Assembly (NCBI RefSeq): GCF_010820565.1
Contig: NZ_JAAIJQ010000036.1
Coordinates: 1-57,803, forward strand
Direction: 5' to 3'
Source: Thiorhodococcus minor
GTDB lineage: Bacteria; Pseudomonadota; Gammaproteobacteria; Chromatiales; Chromatiaceae
Length of the DNA stretch: 57,803 bases
Shown here: positions 43,767-52,384 of the stretch, one piece after another
Layout: each line of letters starts with the position of its first letter
Numbering within the stretch: the first letter of the stretch is position 1
The notes under the pieces: generated by a model
The model's input: the letters and a program-made list of their open reading frames with translations, nothing else
Told to the model about the DNA's origin: nothing
Databases searched by the model: none
Made by a program: the position numbers and the translations under genes

Positions 43767-45041
43767 GTGAACGACATCCCCCTTCCAGGTCTCTTTCTCG
43801 CCCTCTTCGTCCTCATCAATCTCTCGGCCTTCTTCTCGGGCTCCGAGACCGCGATCCTCACCATGAACCGCTACAAGCTGCGGCACATGGCGGACCAGGG
43901 ACATCGCGGCGCGCGCATCGTCCGTCGCCTCTTGGAGCGACCGGATCGCCTGATCGGACTCATCCTGCTCGGCAACAACTTCGTCAACATCATGGCCTCC
44001 TCGCTCGCCACAGTGATCGCGCTGCGCGTCGGCGGCGAGGCGGCCATCGGCATCGCGGCCGGGCTGCTGACCCTGGTCATCCTCATCTTCGCCGAGGTCG
44101 CCCCCAAGACCTACGCGACACTCCACCCGGAGCGGCTCGCCTTTCCCGCGTCCTACGTCTATGCGCCGCTCCTCAAGGCCCTCTACCCCATTGTCTGGCT
44201 GGTCAACTTCTTCACCAACGGCCTCTTGAAGCTGCTGGGGATCGCGCCGGAGGGTGGCTCGGGGACGGACCTCAGCCGCGAAGAGCTGCGCACCGTGGTC
44301 AGCGAGGCCGGCGCCATGATCCCAGAGCGCAGCCGCTCCATGCTGCTGGCGATCCTCGACCTGGAGCATGCGACGGTGGAAGACATCATGATCCCGCGCA
44401 ACGAGCTCGAGGGTGTCGACATCCAGGACGACGAGGACGAGATCCTCCAGACCATCCGCAACACCAGCTATACGCGGCTACCGCTCTACGACGGCAGCAT
44501 CGACAACGTCATCGGAATCCTGCATGCCCGCAACGCGCTGCACGCCCTGCTCGAGCATGGCCTGGACAGCCCCCAGCTCAAGGCGATCGCGCAGGAGCCC
44601 TATTTCGTGCCCGAGGGAACGGCACTCTATCAGCAGCTGCTCAACTTCCAGCGCAACAAGCAGCAGGTGGGACTGGTCGTCGACGAGTACGGCGATTTCA
44701 TGGGACTGATCACCTTGACGGATCTGCTCGAGGAGATCGTCGGCGAATTCACCACCGACCCCTCAGACAGCCTCGACGAGGTCCATCGCGCCGAAGACGG
44801 CAGCCTGCTGGCCGACGGCAGCATCAGCGTGCGCGACCTGAACCGAGCCCTGCGCTGGGAGCTGCCGACGACAGGCCCCAAGACCCTCAACGGGCTCATC
44901 CTGGAGTACCTGGAGACCATCCCGGAGCCAGGCACCAGCCTCAAGCTGGACGGCCACCCCATCGAGATCATCCAGACCGCGGACAATGGCGTAAAGACGG
45001 TCAAGATCGTCCCGCGTCCCCAGCGCAAGACACGAGCTTGA
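43767..45041 (+). CDS. CorB/HlyC-type CNNM transporter with CBS domains
   Basis: About 424 residues from GTG 43767 (family-typical start VNDIPLPGLFLALFVLIN); ATG 43734 would add eleven residues. An N-terminal CNNM/DUF21 membrane domain has four hydrophobic segments with LSAFFSGSETAILTMNRYKLR and the EVAPKTYA motif. A CBS pair follows (VEDIMIPRNELEGVDI and GLVVDEYGDFMGLITLTDLL), then a CorC-type C-terminal domain (LLADGSISVRDLNRALRWEL). The family is linked to magnesium and cobalt transport or resistance at the inner membrane. Its neighbour rdgC is divergent and the L,D-transpeptidase gene is convergent. Confidence 0.9.
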   Translation: MNDIPLPGLFLALFVLINLSAFFSGSETAILTMNRYKLRHMADQGHRGARIVRRLLERPDRLIGLILLGNNFVNIMASSLATVIALRVGGEAAIGIAAGLLTLVILIFAEVAPKTYATLHPERLAFPASYVYAPLLKALYPIVWLVNFFTNGLLKLLGIAPEGGSGTDLSREELRTVVSEAGAMIPERSRSMLLAILDLEHATVEDIMIPRNELEGVDIQDDEDEILQTIRNTSYTRLPLYDGSIDNVIGILHARNALHALLEHGLDSPQLKAIAQEPYFVPEGTALYQQLLNFQRNKQQVGLVVDEYGDFMGLITLTDLLEEIVGEFTTDPSDSLDEVHRAEDGSLLADGSISVRDLNRALRWELPTTGPKTLNGLILEYLETIPEPGTSLKLDGHPIEIIQTADNGVKTVKIVPRPQRKTRA

Positions 45042-45209
45042 GCCTGACAGAGCGCAGTCGAGCCACAAAGCGCAGGATGAGCGCAGGTGCGTTCATCCTA
45101 GAAAGAGCTGCCAGCCACCAGCAGCCAGCTCAAAGCTTTGTTTTTGGGCTGCGCTCAGGTCTTCTCTGAGTCACCCAGCGGATGAAGCGACGCATCGCCC
45201 ACACCTCTG

Positions 45210-45243
45210 TCTTCTTTGCGCCCTTCGCGCCTTTGCGGTTCGA
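45210..45243. repeat. Family A repeat, right end only (copy 4)
   Basis: Reads like the right end of the other copies (CGCGCCTTTGCGGTTCGA). I do not find a matching left end in the convergent gap before it, so this is a half-copy. It ends just before the stop of the L,D-transpeptidase gene. Confidence 0.65.
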
Positions 45244-45250
45244 ATTGAAG

Positions 45251-45772
45251 CTAGGGCCGAATCTCGATCGGCGTCCCATCCGGCACAGCGCGCCAGATCT
45301 CGGCCATCTCCGCATCGGTGACGGCGATACAGCCGGCCGTCCAGTCGCGCCAGCGATGCAGCCGCCCCCAGAAGCCGGCGCCGTTGCGCAGCCCGTGGAT
45401 CATGATGGCGCCGCCAGGCGAGACGCCCCGCGCCTTCGCCCGCAGGGTCTCGGACGCCGTTGGGTAAGAGATGTGCAGTGAGCGATAGAAGCGGCTATTC
45501 GGGTTGCGATAGTCGATGACGTAATGCCCCTCGGGTGTCTTGCCGTCGCCCTCCCGCTCCTTGGCGCCGACCGGCGCGAAGCCCAGTGCGACGCTGTACT
45601 CCCGCAAGAGGGCGTCACCGCGATAGAGCCGCAGCCGGCGCTCCGCCTTCAAGGCCAGAACCCGATCCGCCCGCGCCTCCGCCGGCAGCGCCGACCTTGG
45701 CCAATGCGCGTAGAGCCAGAGCGCGAGCGCGACGACCGCCAGCACCAGCACGAGCTTCAACACCAGAGCCAT
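45251..45772 (-). CDS. L,D-transpeptidase (YkuD family)
   Basis: 173 residues with an N-terminal membrane anchor (LVLKLVLVLAVVALALWLYA) and a YkuD domain. The domain begins DRVLALKAERRLRLYRG and has DGKTPEGHYVI, the catalytic His in IMIHGLRNG and the catalytic Cys in WTAGCIAV. The family cross-links peptidoglycan or attaches proteins to it in the periplasm. It lies downstream of radA on the same strand, with a family A repeat between, and converges with the CorB-like gene. Confidence 0.9.
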   Translation of the reverse strand: MALVLKLVLVLAVVALALWLYAHWPRSALPAEARADRVLALKAERRLRLYRGDALLREYSVALGFAPVGAKEREGDGKTPEGHYVIDYRNPNSRFYRSLHISYPTASETLRAKARGVSPGGAIMIHGLRNGAGFWGRLHRWRDWTAGCIAVTDAEMAEIWRAVPDGTPIEIRP

Positions 45773-45801
45773 TGGCCGATCAGCCCTGAGATCGAAAAAT
45801 T

Positions 45802-45934
45802 GAACCGCGAAGGCGCAAAGGACGCGAAGGGGAGTCGGGGTTTGGCCAGTGCAAGACTTTCACCCGCTGGGCGGGCAACATGGGCTCCGCAACGCATCGC
45901 TATCCTTTGCGCGCTTCGCGCCCTTGGGGTTCAG
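45802..45934. repeat. Dispersed inverted repeat family A, copy 5
   Basis: The left end GAACCGCGAAGGCGCAAAGG and right end CGCTTCGCGCCCTTGGGGTT are inverted over 133 bases, between the L,D-transpeptidase and radA genes. The right end stops eight bases before the radA stop codon. Confidence 0.8.
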
Positions 45935-45942
45935 AGACGGAC

Positions 45943-47319
45943 TCAAGCCACGGCATCCAGCGCCTCCGCCAGGGTCCGGACGGCGACGATCTCGAGCCCT
46001 TCGACGCCTTCCTTGGGGACATTGCCCTTGGGCACCACGGCACGGCGAACGCCGTGCTTGACCGCCTCGCGCAGCCGGTCGGGGCCATTGGGGACGGGGC
46101 GCACCTCGCCGGAGAGACCGACCTCGCCAAAGACGGCGAGGTCGAGCGGCAGGGGCCGATCACGGTAGCTGGAGAGCACCGCCATGATGACGGGCAGGTC
46201 GGCCGCGGTCTCCGCGATGCGCACACCGCCGACCACGTTGACGAAGACGTCCTGATTGAACATGGCGATGCCGCCGTGGCGATGCAGCACGGCCAGCAGC
46301 ATGGAGAGCCGGTTCTGGTCGAGCCCCAGCGCCACGCGCCTGGGGTTGGCGAGCGGGCTCTCGTCGACCAGCGCCTGGACCTCCACCAGCAATGGACGCG
46401 TGCCCTCGCGGGTCACCATGATCAGGCTGCCGGACACGGGCTGGTCGTGGCGGGAGAGGAAGATGGCGGAGGGATTCTTGACCTCGCGCAGGCCATGATC
46501 GCCCATGGCGAAGACGCCCAGCTCGTTGACCGCGCCGAACCTGTTCTTGATCGACCTCACCATGCGGAAGGGCCCGCCCTGCTCGCCCTCGAAATAGAGC
46601 ACGGTATCCACCATGTGCTCCAGCACCCTGGGGCCGGCCAGGGCGCCGTCCTTGGTGACATGGCCGACCAGGAAGACGACGGTGTCGCGCTGCTTGGCGA
46701 AGCGCACCAGCTGCGCGGCCGACTCGCGCACCTGAGAGACCGAGCCCGGCGCCGACTGCACCAGCTCGGTGAAGAGGGTCTGGATGGAGTCCACGACCAT
46801 GACGCGCGGGGCCTCCTGAGCGGCATGCGCCAGGATCACCTCGACACAGGTCTCGGCGAGCAAGCGAACCCCGCCGCCTTCGAGTCCGAGACGACGTGCC
46901 CGCAAGCCGATCTGCTGAGGCGATTCCTCGCCGCTGACATAGAGCACGGTCTCTGAGCCCGCCAAGGCCGCGCAGGCCTGCAGCAAGAGGGTCGACTTGC
47001 CGATGCCCGGATCGCCGCCGATCAGCACAACGGAGCCGATGACGATGCCGCCGCCCAAGACGCGATCCAGCTCGCCGATGCCGCTCTGGATGCGCTGGCG
47101 CTCCTCCGGGCTGACGTCCTCCAAGGCCTCGACCCGCGTCCCGTCGGTCAGTCCTGCGTAGCCGCCGCTGCGCTGGCTGCCGCGGCTGCGGCTGCGGGCT
47201 TCCACCAGCTCGGACAAGGTGTTCCAGGCACCGCAGTCGGTGCACTGACCGGCCCATTTGGGGTGACGGGCGCCGCAGGCGCTGCAGACATAGGTCGACT
47301 TGGGCTTGGGTGAGGCCAT
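45943..47319 (-). CDS. radA: DNA repair protein RadA
   Basis: 458 residues from ATG 47319, the usual RadA length. An N-terminal C4 zinc finger (CSACGARHPKWAGQCTDCGAW) is followed by the RecA-like ATPase with Walker A GGDPGIGKSTLL and the RadA signature KNRFGAVNELGVF. A Lon-like C-terminal domain carries PLPLDLAVFGEVGLSGEVR. RadA is a hexameric helicase that drives branch migration during recombination. The frame stays open well upstream of 47319, but the zinc finger and the family start fix this ATG. It is in a long minus-strand run, 77 bases after the SRPBCC gene. Confidence 0.95.
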   Translation of the reverse strand: MASPKPKSTYVCSACGARHPKWAGQCTDCGAWNTLSELVEARSRSRGSQRSGGYAGLTDGTRVEALEDVSPEERQRIQSGIGELDRVLGGGIVIGSVVLIGGDPGIGKSTLLLQACAALAGSETVLYVSGEESPQQIGLRARRLGLEGGGVRLLAETCVEVILAHAAQEAPRVMVVDSIQTLFTELVQSAPGSVSQVRESAAQLVRFAKQRDTVVFLVGHVTKDGALAGPRVLEHMVDTVLYFEGEQGGPFRMVRSIKNRFGAVNELGVFAMGDHGLREVKNPSAIFLSRHDQPVSGSLIMVTREGTRPLLVEVQALVDESPLANPRRVALGLDQNRLSMLLAVLHRHGGIAMFNQDVFVNVVGGVRIAETAADLPVIMAVLSSYRDRPLPLDLAVFGEVGLSGEVRPVPNGPDRLREAVKHGVRRAVVPKGNVPKEGVEGLEIVAVRTLAEALDAVA

Positions 47320-47396
47320 GGGAGAGATTCCAGATCGCGGCAGGCAGCTTTCGGAAAGGCTCGACTCTGGCGGGCTCGGCGCGCTGCCCAGCCGGA

Positions 47397-47843
47397 TCAG
47401 CCGGTGACTTCGTCCTCGATGAGGCCCTTCAGCTGGACCAGCATACGCTCGGCGCTCGACTGGACCACCCGCCGCACCGTGCCAAGGAAGAGCATCGCGC
47501 CCGGATTCAGGCGATCCAGCTCGAAGTCGAAACTGACGCGCGTCCGCGCTCCCTCGGGCGTGAAGCGGTAGCGGATGCGAAAGGGGTCGTCGAGCCCCTC
47601 GAAACAGACCCGGCTCGGGTGCTCGAAGGCGACCACGCGAAACTCGCTTTGGGTGCGCCGCCCCTTGTCCACCCGGACCTGCCGCCCGACCCAGCCGACT
47701 TGGAGGGGACCCTCGGTCACGGCCTCCATCAGCTCCACCTCCGGCGACCAGCGCGGATAATTGCGCACGAAGTCCTCCGCGACGAACGCGAATACTCTGG
47801 TCACCGGGCGATCGATCAGCGCCTCGGCCTCCGCTTTCACCAT
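47397..47843 (-). CDS. SRPBCC (START/polyketide cyclase-like) protein
   Basis: 148 residues from ATG 47843, with AGGAGA about ten bases upstream. The sequence follows the helix-grip fold of SRPBCC proteins: an opening strand (AEAEALIDRPVTRVFAFVAE), central strands ending in SFDFELDR and a long C-terminal helix (VVQSSAERMLVQLKGLIEDE). The fold makes a hydrophobic ligand cavity; no enzyme function can be assigned. It begins six bases after the DnaJ-like gene, so the two are co-transcribed. Confidence 0.75.
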   Translation of the reverse strand: MVKAEAEALIDRPVTRVFAFVAEDFVRNYPRWSPEVELMEAVTEGPLQVGWVGRQVRVDKGRRTQSEFRVVAFEHPSRVCFEGLDDPFRIRYRFTPEGARTRVSFDFELDRLNPGAMLFLGTVRRVVQSSAERMLVQLKGLIEDEVTG

Positions 47844-47849
47844 GGGCGA

Positions 47850-48608
47850 TCAGTCTCCTATCAAACGGCGCCTGGCCTCGTTGATCTTGGCGGCGAGGTA
47901 GTCCGAGCCGCCCCTGTCCGGATGCAGGCGCTGCATGAGCCGGCGATGGGCCGCCCGAACGGCCTCGGCGTCCGCGCCATGCTCGACACCCAGGATGGAC
48001 CTGGCTTCGGCCTCGCTCAGCTCCCCGGTCCGAGCCGGAGCACCGCCCGAGCCGCCATTGGTCTGGGCCCGCTCGCGCCAATCCTCGCCGTGCTCGCGAT
48101 CCAGATAGGCCTCCAGCACGGCCAGCGACTGCCCGTCGCTCTCGCGATAGAGCTCGTGCATCCGCAACAGCTCGTCCAGTCCCAACGCGCTCAGCTCGCG
48201 CCCCTTGAAGGGACCATCCAGCACAGTCCCGTCCAGCGCCCCGGTCGCGTGATCCAGGCGCATGTCGAGATACCTGGTGCGGATGCTCGAGGCCTGCGCC
48301 CCCGGCCCGCCCCCGGCCGCGCCGAGCGCGCCTCCCAGACCGAGCGAGCGCAGGATCTGCTGCAAGGCCGGCACCAGGCGCAGAAGATTGGCGGCGCGTA
48401 GGACCAAGGGGATGGCGGCGCCAATGGCCGCGAAGATGGGATTCAGCCGGCCGCTGAGCACGGCAATGATGAGGATCGCCACCGCACCCCAGAGCGCCGA
48501 CTTGCGCAGCACCCGGGCGACCCGTTCCGGCGGCGTGGAGCGAAACCAGCGCAGAAGCCAAAACACCAAGCCGACGAAGGCGGCCAGCAGCAGAAGTCTG
48601 ACGATCAA
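47850..48608 (-). CDS. Membrane-anchored DnaJ-domain protein
   Basis: About 252 residues from TTG 48608, preferred because GGGAG lies nine bases upstream and a membrane segment follows (LLLLAAFVGLVFWLLRWF). The frame extends upstream but overlaps the VWA gene. A second hydrophobic region is at about 45-90. The C-terminal J-domain carries the HPD motif in QRLHPDRGGSDYLAAKINEA, which would stimulate an Hsp70; the layout resembles TIM14-like bacterial proteins. It starts four bases after the VWA gene stop. The client is unknown. Confidence 0.8.
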   Translation of the reverse strand: MIVRLLLLAAFVGLVFWLLRWFRSTPPERVARVLRKSALWGAVAILIIAVLSGRLNPIFAAIGAAIPLVLRAANLLRLVPALQQILRSLGLGGALGAAGGGPGAQASSIRTRYLDMRLDHATGALDGTVLDGPFKGRELSALGLDELLRMHELYRESDGQSLAVLEAYLDREHGEDWRERAQTNGGSGGAPARTGELSEAEARSILGVEHGADAEAVRAAHRRLMQRLHPDRGGSDYLAAKINEARRRLIGD

Positions 48609-48612
48609 GCGC

Positions 48613-49332
48613 TCAAGCTCCCTTCCTGGACATCTGGTCCGTGAGCCGCAGAACGGCACCGCCGCGCTCCTGCCCATAGCTTTCCAACGCCTTGCGCCCG
48701 CCCGCGGCATAGACGGCAACCGCGCTCAAGAGGTCGCGCAGGAGCTGCGGACTGCCCGCATCGAAGGGACACCAAGCCCCGCCGGTCAGCCGCGCGATAT
48801 CGCGGAAGGCGCGCTCGGCCGCCGGATCGCGACCTTCCTGAAAGACGAAGGCCGGCACCCCGAGCACGCCCAGCTTACCCGCGAAGTCCGCCAGCCGATC
48901 AGGGTCCTCCTCCATGCAATCGCCGACGAAGACCAGGGCGTTGACCTTCTGCTTCGAGGCCTCGTCGATCGCATGCGTCAAGACGCGCCCGATCTGCGTC
49001 AGGCCCGCCGCGCAATAGACGCGATTCATGCGCTTCAGCAAGGCATCCGAGTCCCGATACCACTCCGACCAGTGGATCTCCTGGAAGCCCCGGTAAAAGC
49101 AGAGCTGAACCTCCAGGCCACCGAGAGAGCGGGTCTCGAGGAACATGCTCGACTGGATCCGGGCCGCCTGATCCCAAGTCGGCTCTCGGCTCGCGGTCGC
49201 GTCCATGGCGAAGATCAGCCGGCCGCTCCGGCCGTCGGCGACAGGCTTGGGCGTCGCGGCGACCTGACTCAGAAAGTCGCTCACCGCATGATCCGAGGCG
49301 GTCTTCTCGAGGTCTCTTCGATCGGAGCTCAT
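48613..49332 (-). CDS. VWA-domain protein
   Basis: About 239 residues from ATG 49332 (MSSDRRDLEKTASDH). A longer in-frame start at 49419 would read through the heptamer repeat and give the artificial run CPLPTAHCPLPT, so it is rejected. The von Willebrand A core begins RLIFAMDATASREP, a metal-site variant with Thr in place of the first Ser, and continues QIGRVLTHAIDEA and ALVFVGDCMEEDPDRLADFA. No signal peptide is seen, so it is probably cytoplasmic. There is no clear ribosome site because the repeat occupies the upstream DNA. Downstream genes code the DnaJ-like and SRPBCC proteins. Confidence 0.75.
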   Translation of the reverse strand: MSSDRRDLEKTASDHAVSDFLSQVAATPKPVADGRSGRLIFAMDATASREPTWDQAARIQSSMFLETRSLGGLEVQLCFYRGFQEIHWSEWYRDSDALLKRMNRVYCAAGLTQIGRVLTHAIDEASKQKVNALVFVGDCMEEDPDRLADFAGKLGVLGVPAFVFQEGRDPAAERAFRDIARLTGGAWCPFDAGSPQLLRDLLSAVAVYAAGGRKALESYGQERGGAVLRLTDQMSRKGA

Positions 49333-49338
49333 GAATTT

Positions 49339-49373
49339 AGTGGGCAGTGGGCAGTGGGCAGTGGGCAGTGGGC
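49339..49373. repeat. Heptamer tandem repeat (AGTGGGC) x5
   Basis: Five complete AGTGGGC units lie just before the VWA gene start. Two more units of the same heptamer are at 57739-57752. Such arrays can change length by slippage, and this one sits where the ribosome site of the VWA gene should be. Confidence 0.9.
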
Positions 49374-49415
49374 AGTCGAGCTTGAGTGCCGCATCGAACG
49401 GCGAATGTTTGGGCA

Positions 49416-51416
49416 TCAATCAATCTTACTGTCCCTTGGTGTCCTTTGCGCCTTTGCGGTTCCAATAACCTCTTCAGGAGCTTCATTCGCTTCGGAAGCG
49501 GGCTCCGCGCCCTCCCCCTCGAAGAACGCCTTGACGACGGCGATGTCTCGGGTGCGCGCCATGGCGGGCAGGCTATCCAGGAAGGTATAGCCGTAGGAGC
49601 GCGATAACAGGCGCGGGTCGCAGACGACCAGGACACCGCGATCCTCGGCGCCGCGGATCAGCCGCCCGGCACCCTGCTTGAGGGCGATCACCGCCCGAGG
49701 CAGCTGGTAGTCGCGGAAGGGATTGCCGCCCTGCTGGCGCAGCGCGTCGATGCGCGCCGAGAGCACGGGGTCGCCGGGCGATGCGAAGGGCAGCCGGTCG
49801 ATGAGGACGCAGGACAGGGCGTCGCCGCGCACGTCCACCCCCTCCCAGAAGCTCGATGTGCCGAGCAGCACGGCGTTGCCCAGCTTGCGGAACCGATCGA
49901 CCAGCTCGGCGCGCGGGGCCGTGCCCTGGACCAGGACGGGATAGTCGATGCGCCCCTCCAGGCCAGCCGCCATCTCGCGCAGCGCGCGATGGCTGGTGAA
50001 GAGCAGAAAGGCACGCCCGCGGCTGTAGCCGATGATCTCGCAGGCCAGCTCCAGGACGTGGCGGTTGTAGTCCGGCTCCGACGGCTGGGGCATGCCGCGG
50101 GGGACGAGCCAGAGCGCCTGGCTGGGGTAGTCGAAGGGGCTGTCCCAGAGGTCGGTCTCGGCGTCCTCGATACCCAGCTGGCGTGCGAAATGATCGAAGC
50201 CATGCCCGACCGCCAAGGTCGCGGAGGTGAAGACCCAGGCGCTGCGCTTGCGCCCGATCTGGTCGCGAAAGAGGTCGGCGACCTCGAGCGGCGTCTGGTG
50301 GAGCCGAAAGCCACGCCCTTGGGTCTCGAACCAGCGCACGCTCTCCGCCGTCTCGGGCGCGGTCAGGGTGCTCAGGCGCCCGAGCAGATCCTTGGCGCGC
50401 TCGTGCGCCGCATCCAGCCCCTTGGTACGACCCGCGCTGGCCGCGAGCCCGTTGATCAGCGCCTGCAGCCGCCGCTCGAGCGATGCCAGGGCGCGCTGCA
50501 CCTCGGCATCCTGCGCCAGCTCATGCCAGGGTCCGCGCCGATCCTGCTCGCCAAGTCGCCCGCGCACGTCCTGGGCCGCCCGCTTGAGACGCGCCGTGCG
50601 CTCGCGCAGGTCCGCGGCGTCGCTCGCCTCCTTCTTGACCTCGAGGTCGGTGTCGCGCGCGAGGTCCAGCAGCTGGCGGCCGCTCAGCGTGATGCCAAAG
50701 AAGCTGGTGGCCACCTCGGGCAGCTGATGCGCCTCGTCCAGGACGAAGCAGTCCGCCCCCGGGAGGATCTCACCGAAGCCTTCGTCCTTGAGCGCCAGAT
50801 CGGCGCAGAAGAGGTGGTGATTGACCACCACGACATCGGCCTCCTGGGCCTGACGCCGCGCATGCACCAGGTGACAGGACTGCAAATCCTCGCAGTCCTG
50901 ACCCAGACAGTTGTCCGTGGTCGAGGTCACGAGCGGCCACACCGAGGCATCCTCGGGGATCGGCAGCTCGGCGATGTCGCCGCGCTTGGTGCCTTTCGAC
51001 CAATCCAGCACCTGCTTGAGATGGCCGCGCAGCCCAAGATCCAGGCCGCCGAGATCCTCCTGGGCGAGCTTGAGGCGATGACGGCAGAGATAGTTGCCCC
51101 GCCCCTTCAGGAGTGCGGTGGTGACGGGGACATTGAGCGTCTTGCGGATCAGCGGGAGGTCGCGATGGAAGAGCTGATCCTGCAGATTGCGCGTTCCGGT
51201 GGAGACCAGCACCTTGCGGCCGGACAGCAGCGCCGGGGCCAGGTAGGCGTAGGTCTTGCCCGTGCCCGTGCCCGCCTCGCAGATGAGGACACCGCCCTCC
51301 TCCATGACGCCGGCGATGCGCTCGGCCATCGCCTGCTGCTGCGGGCGATAGCTGAAGCCCGGGACCTTGCTCGCGAGCAGTCCGCCCGGCCCCAGCACCT
51401 GGCTGAGATCCGTCAT
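49416..51416 (-). CDS. ATP-dependent DNA helicase, DinG/YoaA (XPD-like) family
   Basis: 666 residues from ATG 51416. Walker A EAGTGTGKT at 47-55, the DEAH box at 227-230, and four cysteines (111, 170, 175, 181) placed to hold the iron-sulfur cluster of XPD-like helicases. Later motifs include FTSATLAVG, LLGTSSFWEGVDVRGD and GAGRLIRGAEDRG. The family unwinds DNA 5' to 3' in repair; the length and the missing exonuclease domain fit YoaA. The last residues (GTAKAQRTPRDSKID) are coded by a family A repeat, which also supplies the stop, so the native C-terminus has been replaced or extended. Confidence 0.9.
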   Translation of the reverse strand: MTDLSQVLGPGGLLASKVPGFSYRPQQQAMAERIAGVMEEGGVLICEAGTGTGKTYAYLAPALLSGRKVLVSTGTRNLQDQLFHRDLPLIRKTLNVPVTTALLKGRGNYLCRHRLKLAQEDLGGLDLGLRGHLKQVLDWSKGTKRGDIAELPIPEDASVWPLVTSTTDNCLGQDCEDLQSCHLVHARRQAQEADVVVVNHHLFCADLALKDEGFGEILPGADCFVLDEAHQLPEVATSFFGITLSGRQLLDLARDTDLEVKKEASDAADLRERTARLKRAAQDVRGRLGEQDRRGPWHELAQDAEVQRALASLERRLQALINGLAASAGRTKGLDAAHERAKDLLGRLSTLTAPETAESVRWFETQGRGFRLHQTPLEVADLFRDQIGRKRSAWVFTSATLAVGHGFDHFARQLGIEDAETDLWDSPFDYPSQALWLVPRGMPQPSEPDYNRHVLELACEIIGYSRGRAFLLFTSHRALREMAAGLEGRIDYPVLVQGTAPRAELVDRFRKLGNAVLLGTSSFWEGVDVRGDALSCVLIDRLPFASPGDPVLSARIDALRQQGGNPFRDYQLPRAVIALKQGAGRLIRGAEDRGVLVVCDPRLLSRSYGYTFLDSLPAMARTRDIAVVKAFFEGEGAEPASEANEAPEEVIGTAKAQRTPRDSKID
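49433..49464. repeat. Family A repeat, one end, inside the helicase 3' end (copy 6)
   Basis: CCTTTGCGCCTTTGCGGTTC matches the right end of the other copies. It lies within the last 17 codons of the helicase gene. No left end is visible in the preceding 60 bases, where the heptamer array is found. Confidence 0.75.
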
Positions 51417-51459
51417 TCAACGCTCCCCATGCCGGAGCCCCGCCGACCCCTCGCCGCGA

Positions 51460-52341
51460 TCAATCCTGACCGGCGCGCTTCTCGGCCTCGCTGGCGCCGG
51501 TCATGTCTCCAGCGCGTCGCTTGGCCTCGGCGATGATTCGCCAGTTGTCCTTCTTCATGTCCGCGCTCTCGCCAGCGAGATCGTTGGAGCGCGCCGCAAG
51601 GTTGCCGGCCTGAGACGACTGGCCCTGCTCCATGCGCACGCGCGCCAGACGATTCCAAAGGTAGGCCTCGCGCGGAGCGATGCGCAGCGAGCGCTCGAGC
51701 GAGGCGGCAGCGCCCGCGTAGTCGCCGGCCTGACGCTGGCTCTCGGCCTGCCTAGCTAGAGTATCGGCGGCCGGCGGCAGGTCGGGGGCCGCGACATTGG
51801 ACTCCGGCAGCTTGGAGACAGGGGGCGCTGGAGGCGGCTCTGGCTCCGCGGTCTTGGGCAGCTGCGGCTGAGTATCCGCCTTGGCGACGATCTGCTCGTC
51901 TGGCTTCTCCTGGGTCGCCCCAAGGTCGGCGCTCGCGGCCTCCTGCGGAGCCCCTGGCTGCGGCGCGGCCTGCGTCTGGGGCTGAGGCGCGGCCGCTGTC
52001 GGCGGGCGACTGGCCGGCTCCTGGGTCGCGACACGGCCATCCGCAGACGCCGCTGGTCCGTTCGCAGGCGCCGGGACGCTCGGCTCAGGCGCGGGATCCG
52101 GAATCTTGCTGGGATCCTTGTAGGCATAGACGCGGGTCCCCTGCTTTTTCGGCTTGGGGGCGACCGGCTTCGGCTCGGGGGCCTTCTCGACCGGGGGCTC
52201 GACGGGATAAGCCGGTGGCTGTGCCTGGCGCGGCGTTGCCCGCACCACGGGTGCCGGCGGCCCCTCGCGAGGTCCCAGGGCACAGGCCGTGAGCGCGCCA
52301 GCGGCCGCAAGTGTCACTAAGAATCGGCTCGATCTATCCAT
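51460..52341 (-). CDS. TPR-containing lipoprotein, possible PBP1B activator (LpoP-like)
   Basis: 293 residues from ATG 52341. The signal peptide ends in a clear lipobox (LTAC, Cys 20), so the protein is lipid-anchored. A Pro/Ala/Gln-rich linker of about 180 residues follows, long enough to reach across the periplasm, then a C-terminal helical region with TPR-like units (AGDYAGAAASLERSLRIAPR, then LWNRLARVRMEQGQSSQAG). The gene begins 43 bases after the mrcB stop. In Pseudomonas a TPR lipoprotein coded beside the PBP1B gene, LpoP, activates that synthase; the same role here is inferred from domain layout and position only. Confidence 0.72.
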   Translation of the reverse strand: MDRSSRFLVTLAAAGALTACALGPREGPPAPVVRATPRQAQPPAYPVEPPVEKAPEPKPVAPKPKKQGTRVYAYKDPSKIPDPAPEPSVPAPANGPAASADGRVATQEPASRPPTAAAPQPQTQAAPQPGAPQEAASADLGATQEKPDEQIVAKADTQPQLPKTAEPEPPPAPPVSKLPESNVAAPDLPPAADTLARQAESQRQAGDYAGAAASLERSLRIAPREAYLWNRLARVRMEQGQSSQAGNLAARSNDLAGESADMKKDNWRIIAEAKRRAGDMTGASEAEKRAGQD

Positions 52342-52384
52342 CTCTTGTCGCGTCCGCCTCGCGGTCTGTCGGCGAGGCAAGTCC

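Noticed and set aside
45943-48561. One 872-codon frame covering radA and DNA far upstream, which could suggest a RadA fusion.
   Set aside because: The part upstream of 47319 is the wrong frame of the SRPBCC and DnaJ-like genes, and the RadA zinc finger begins right at ATG 47319.
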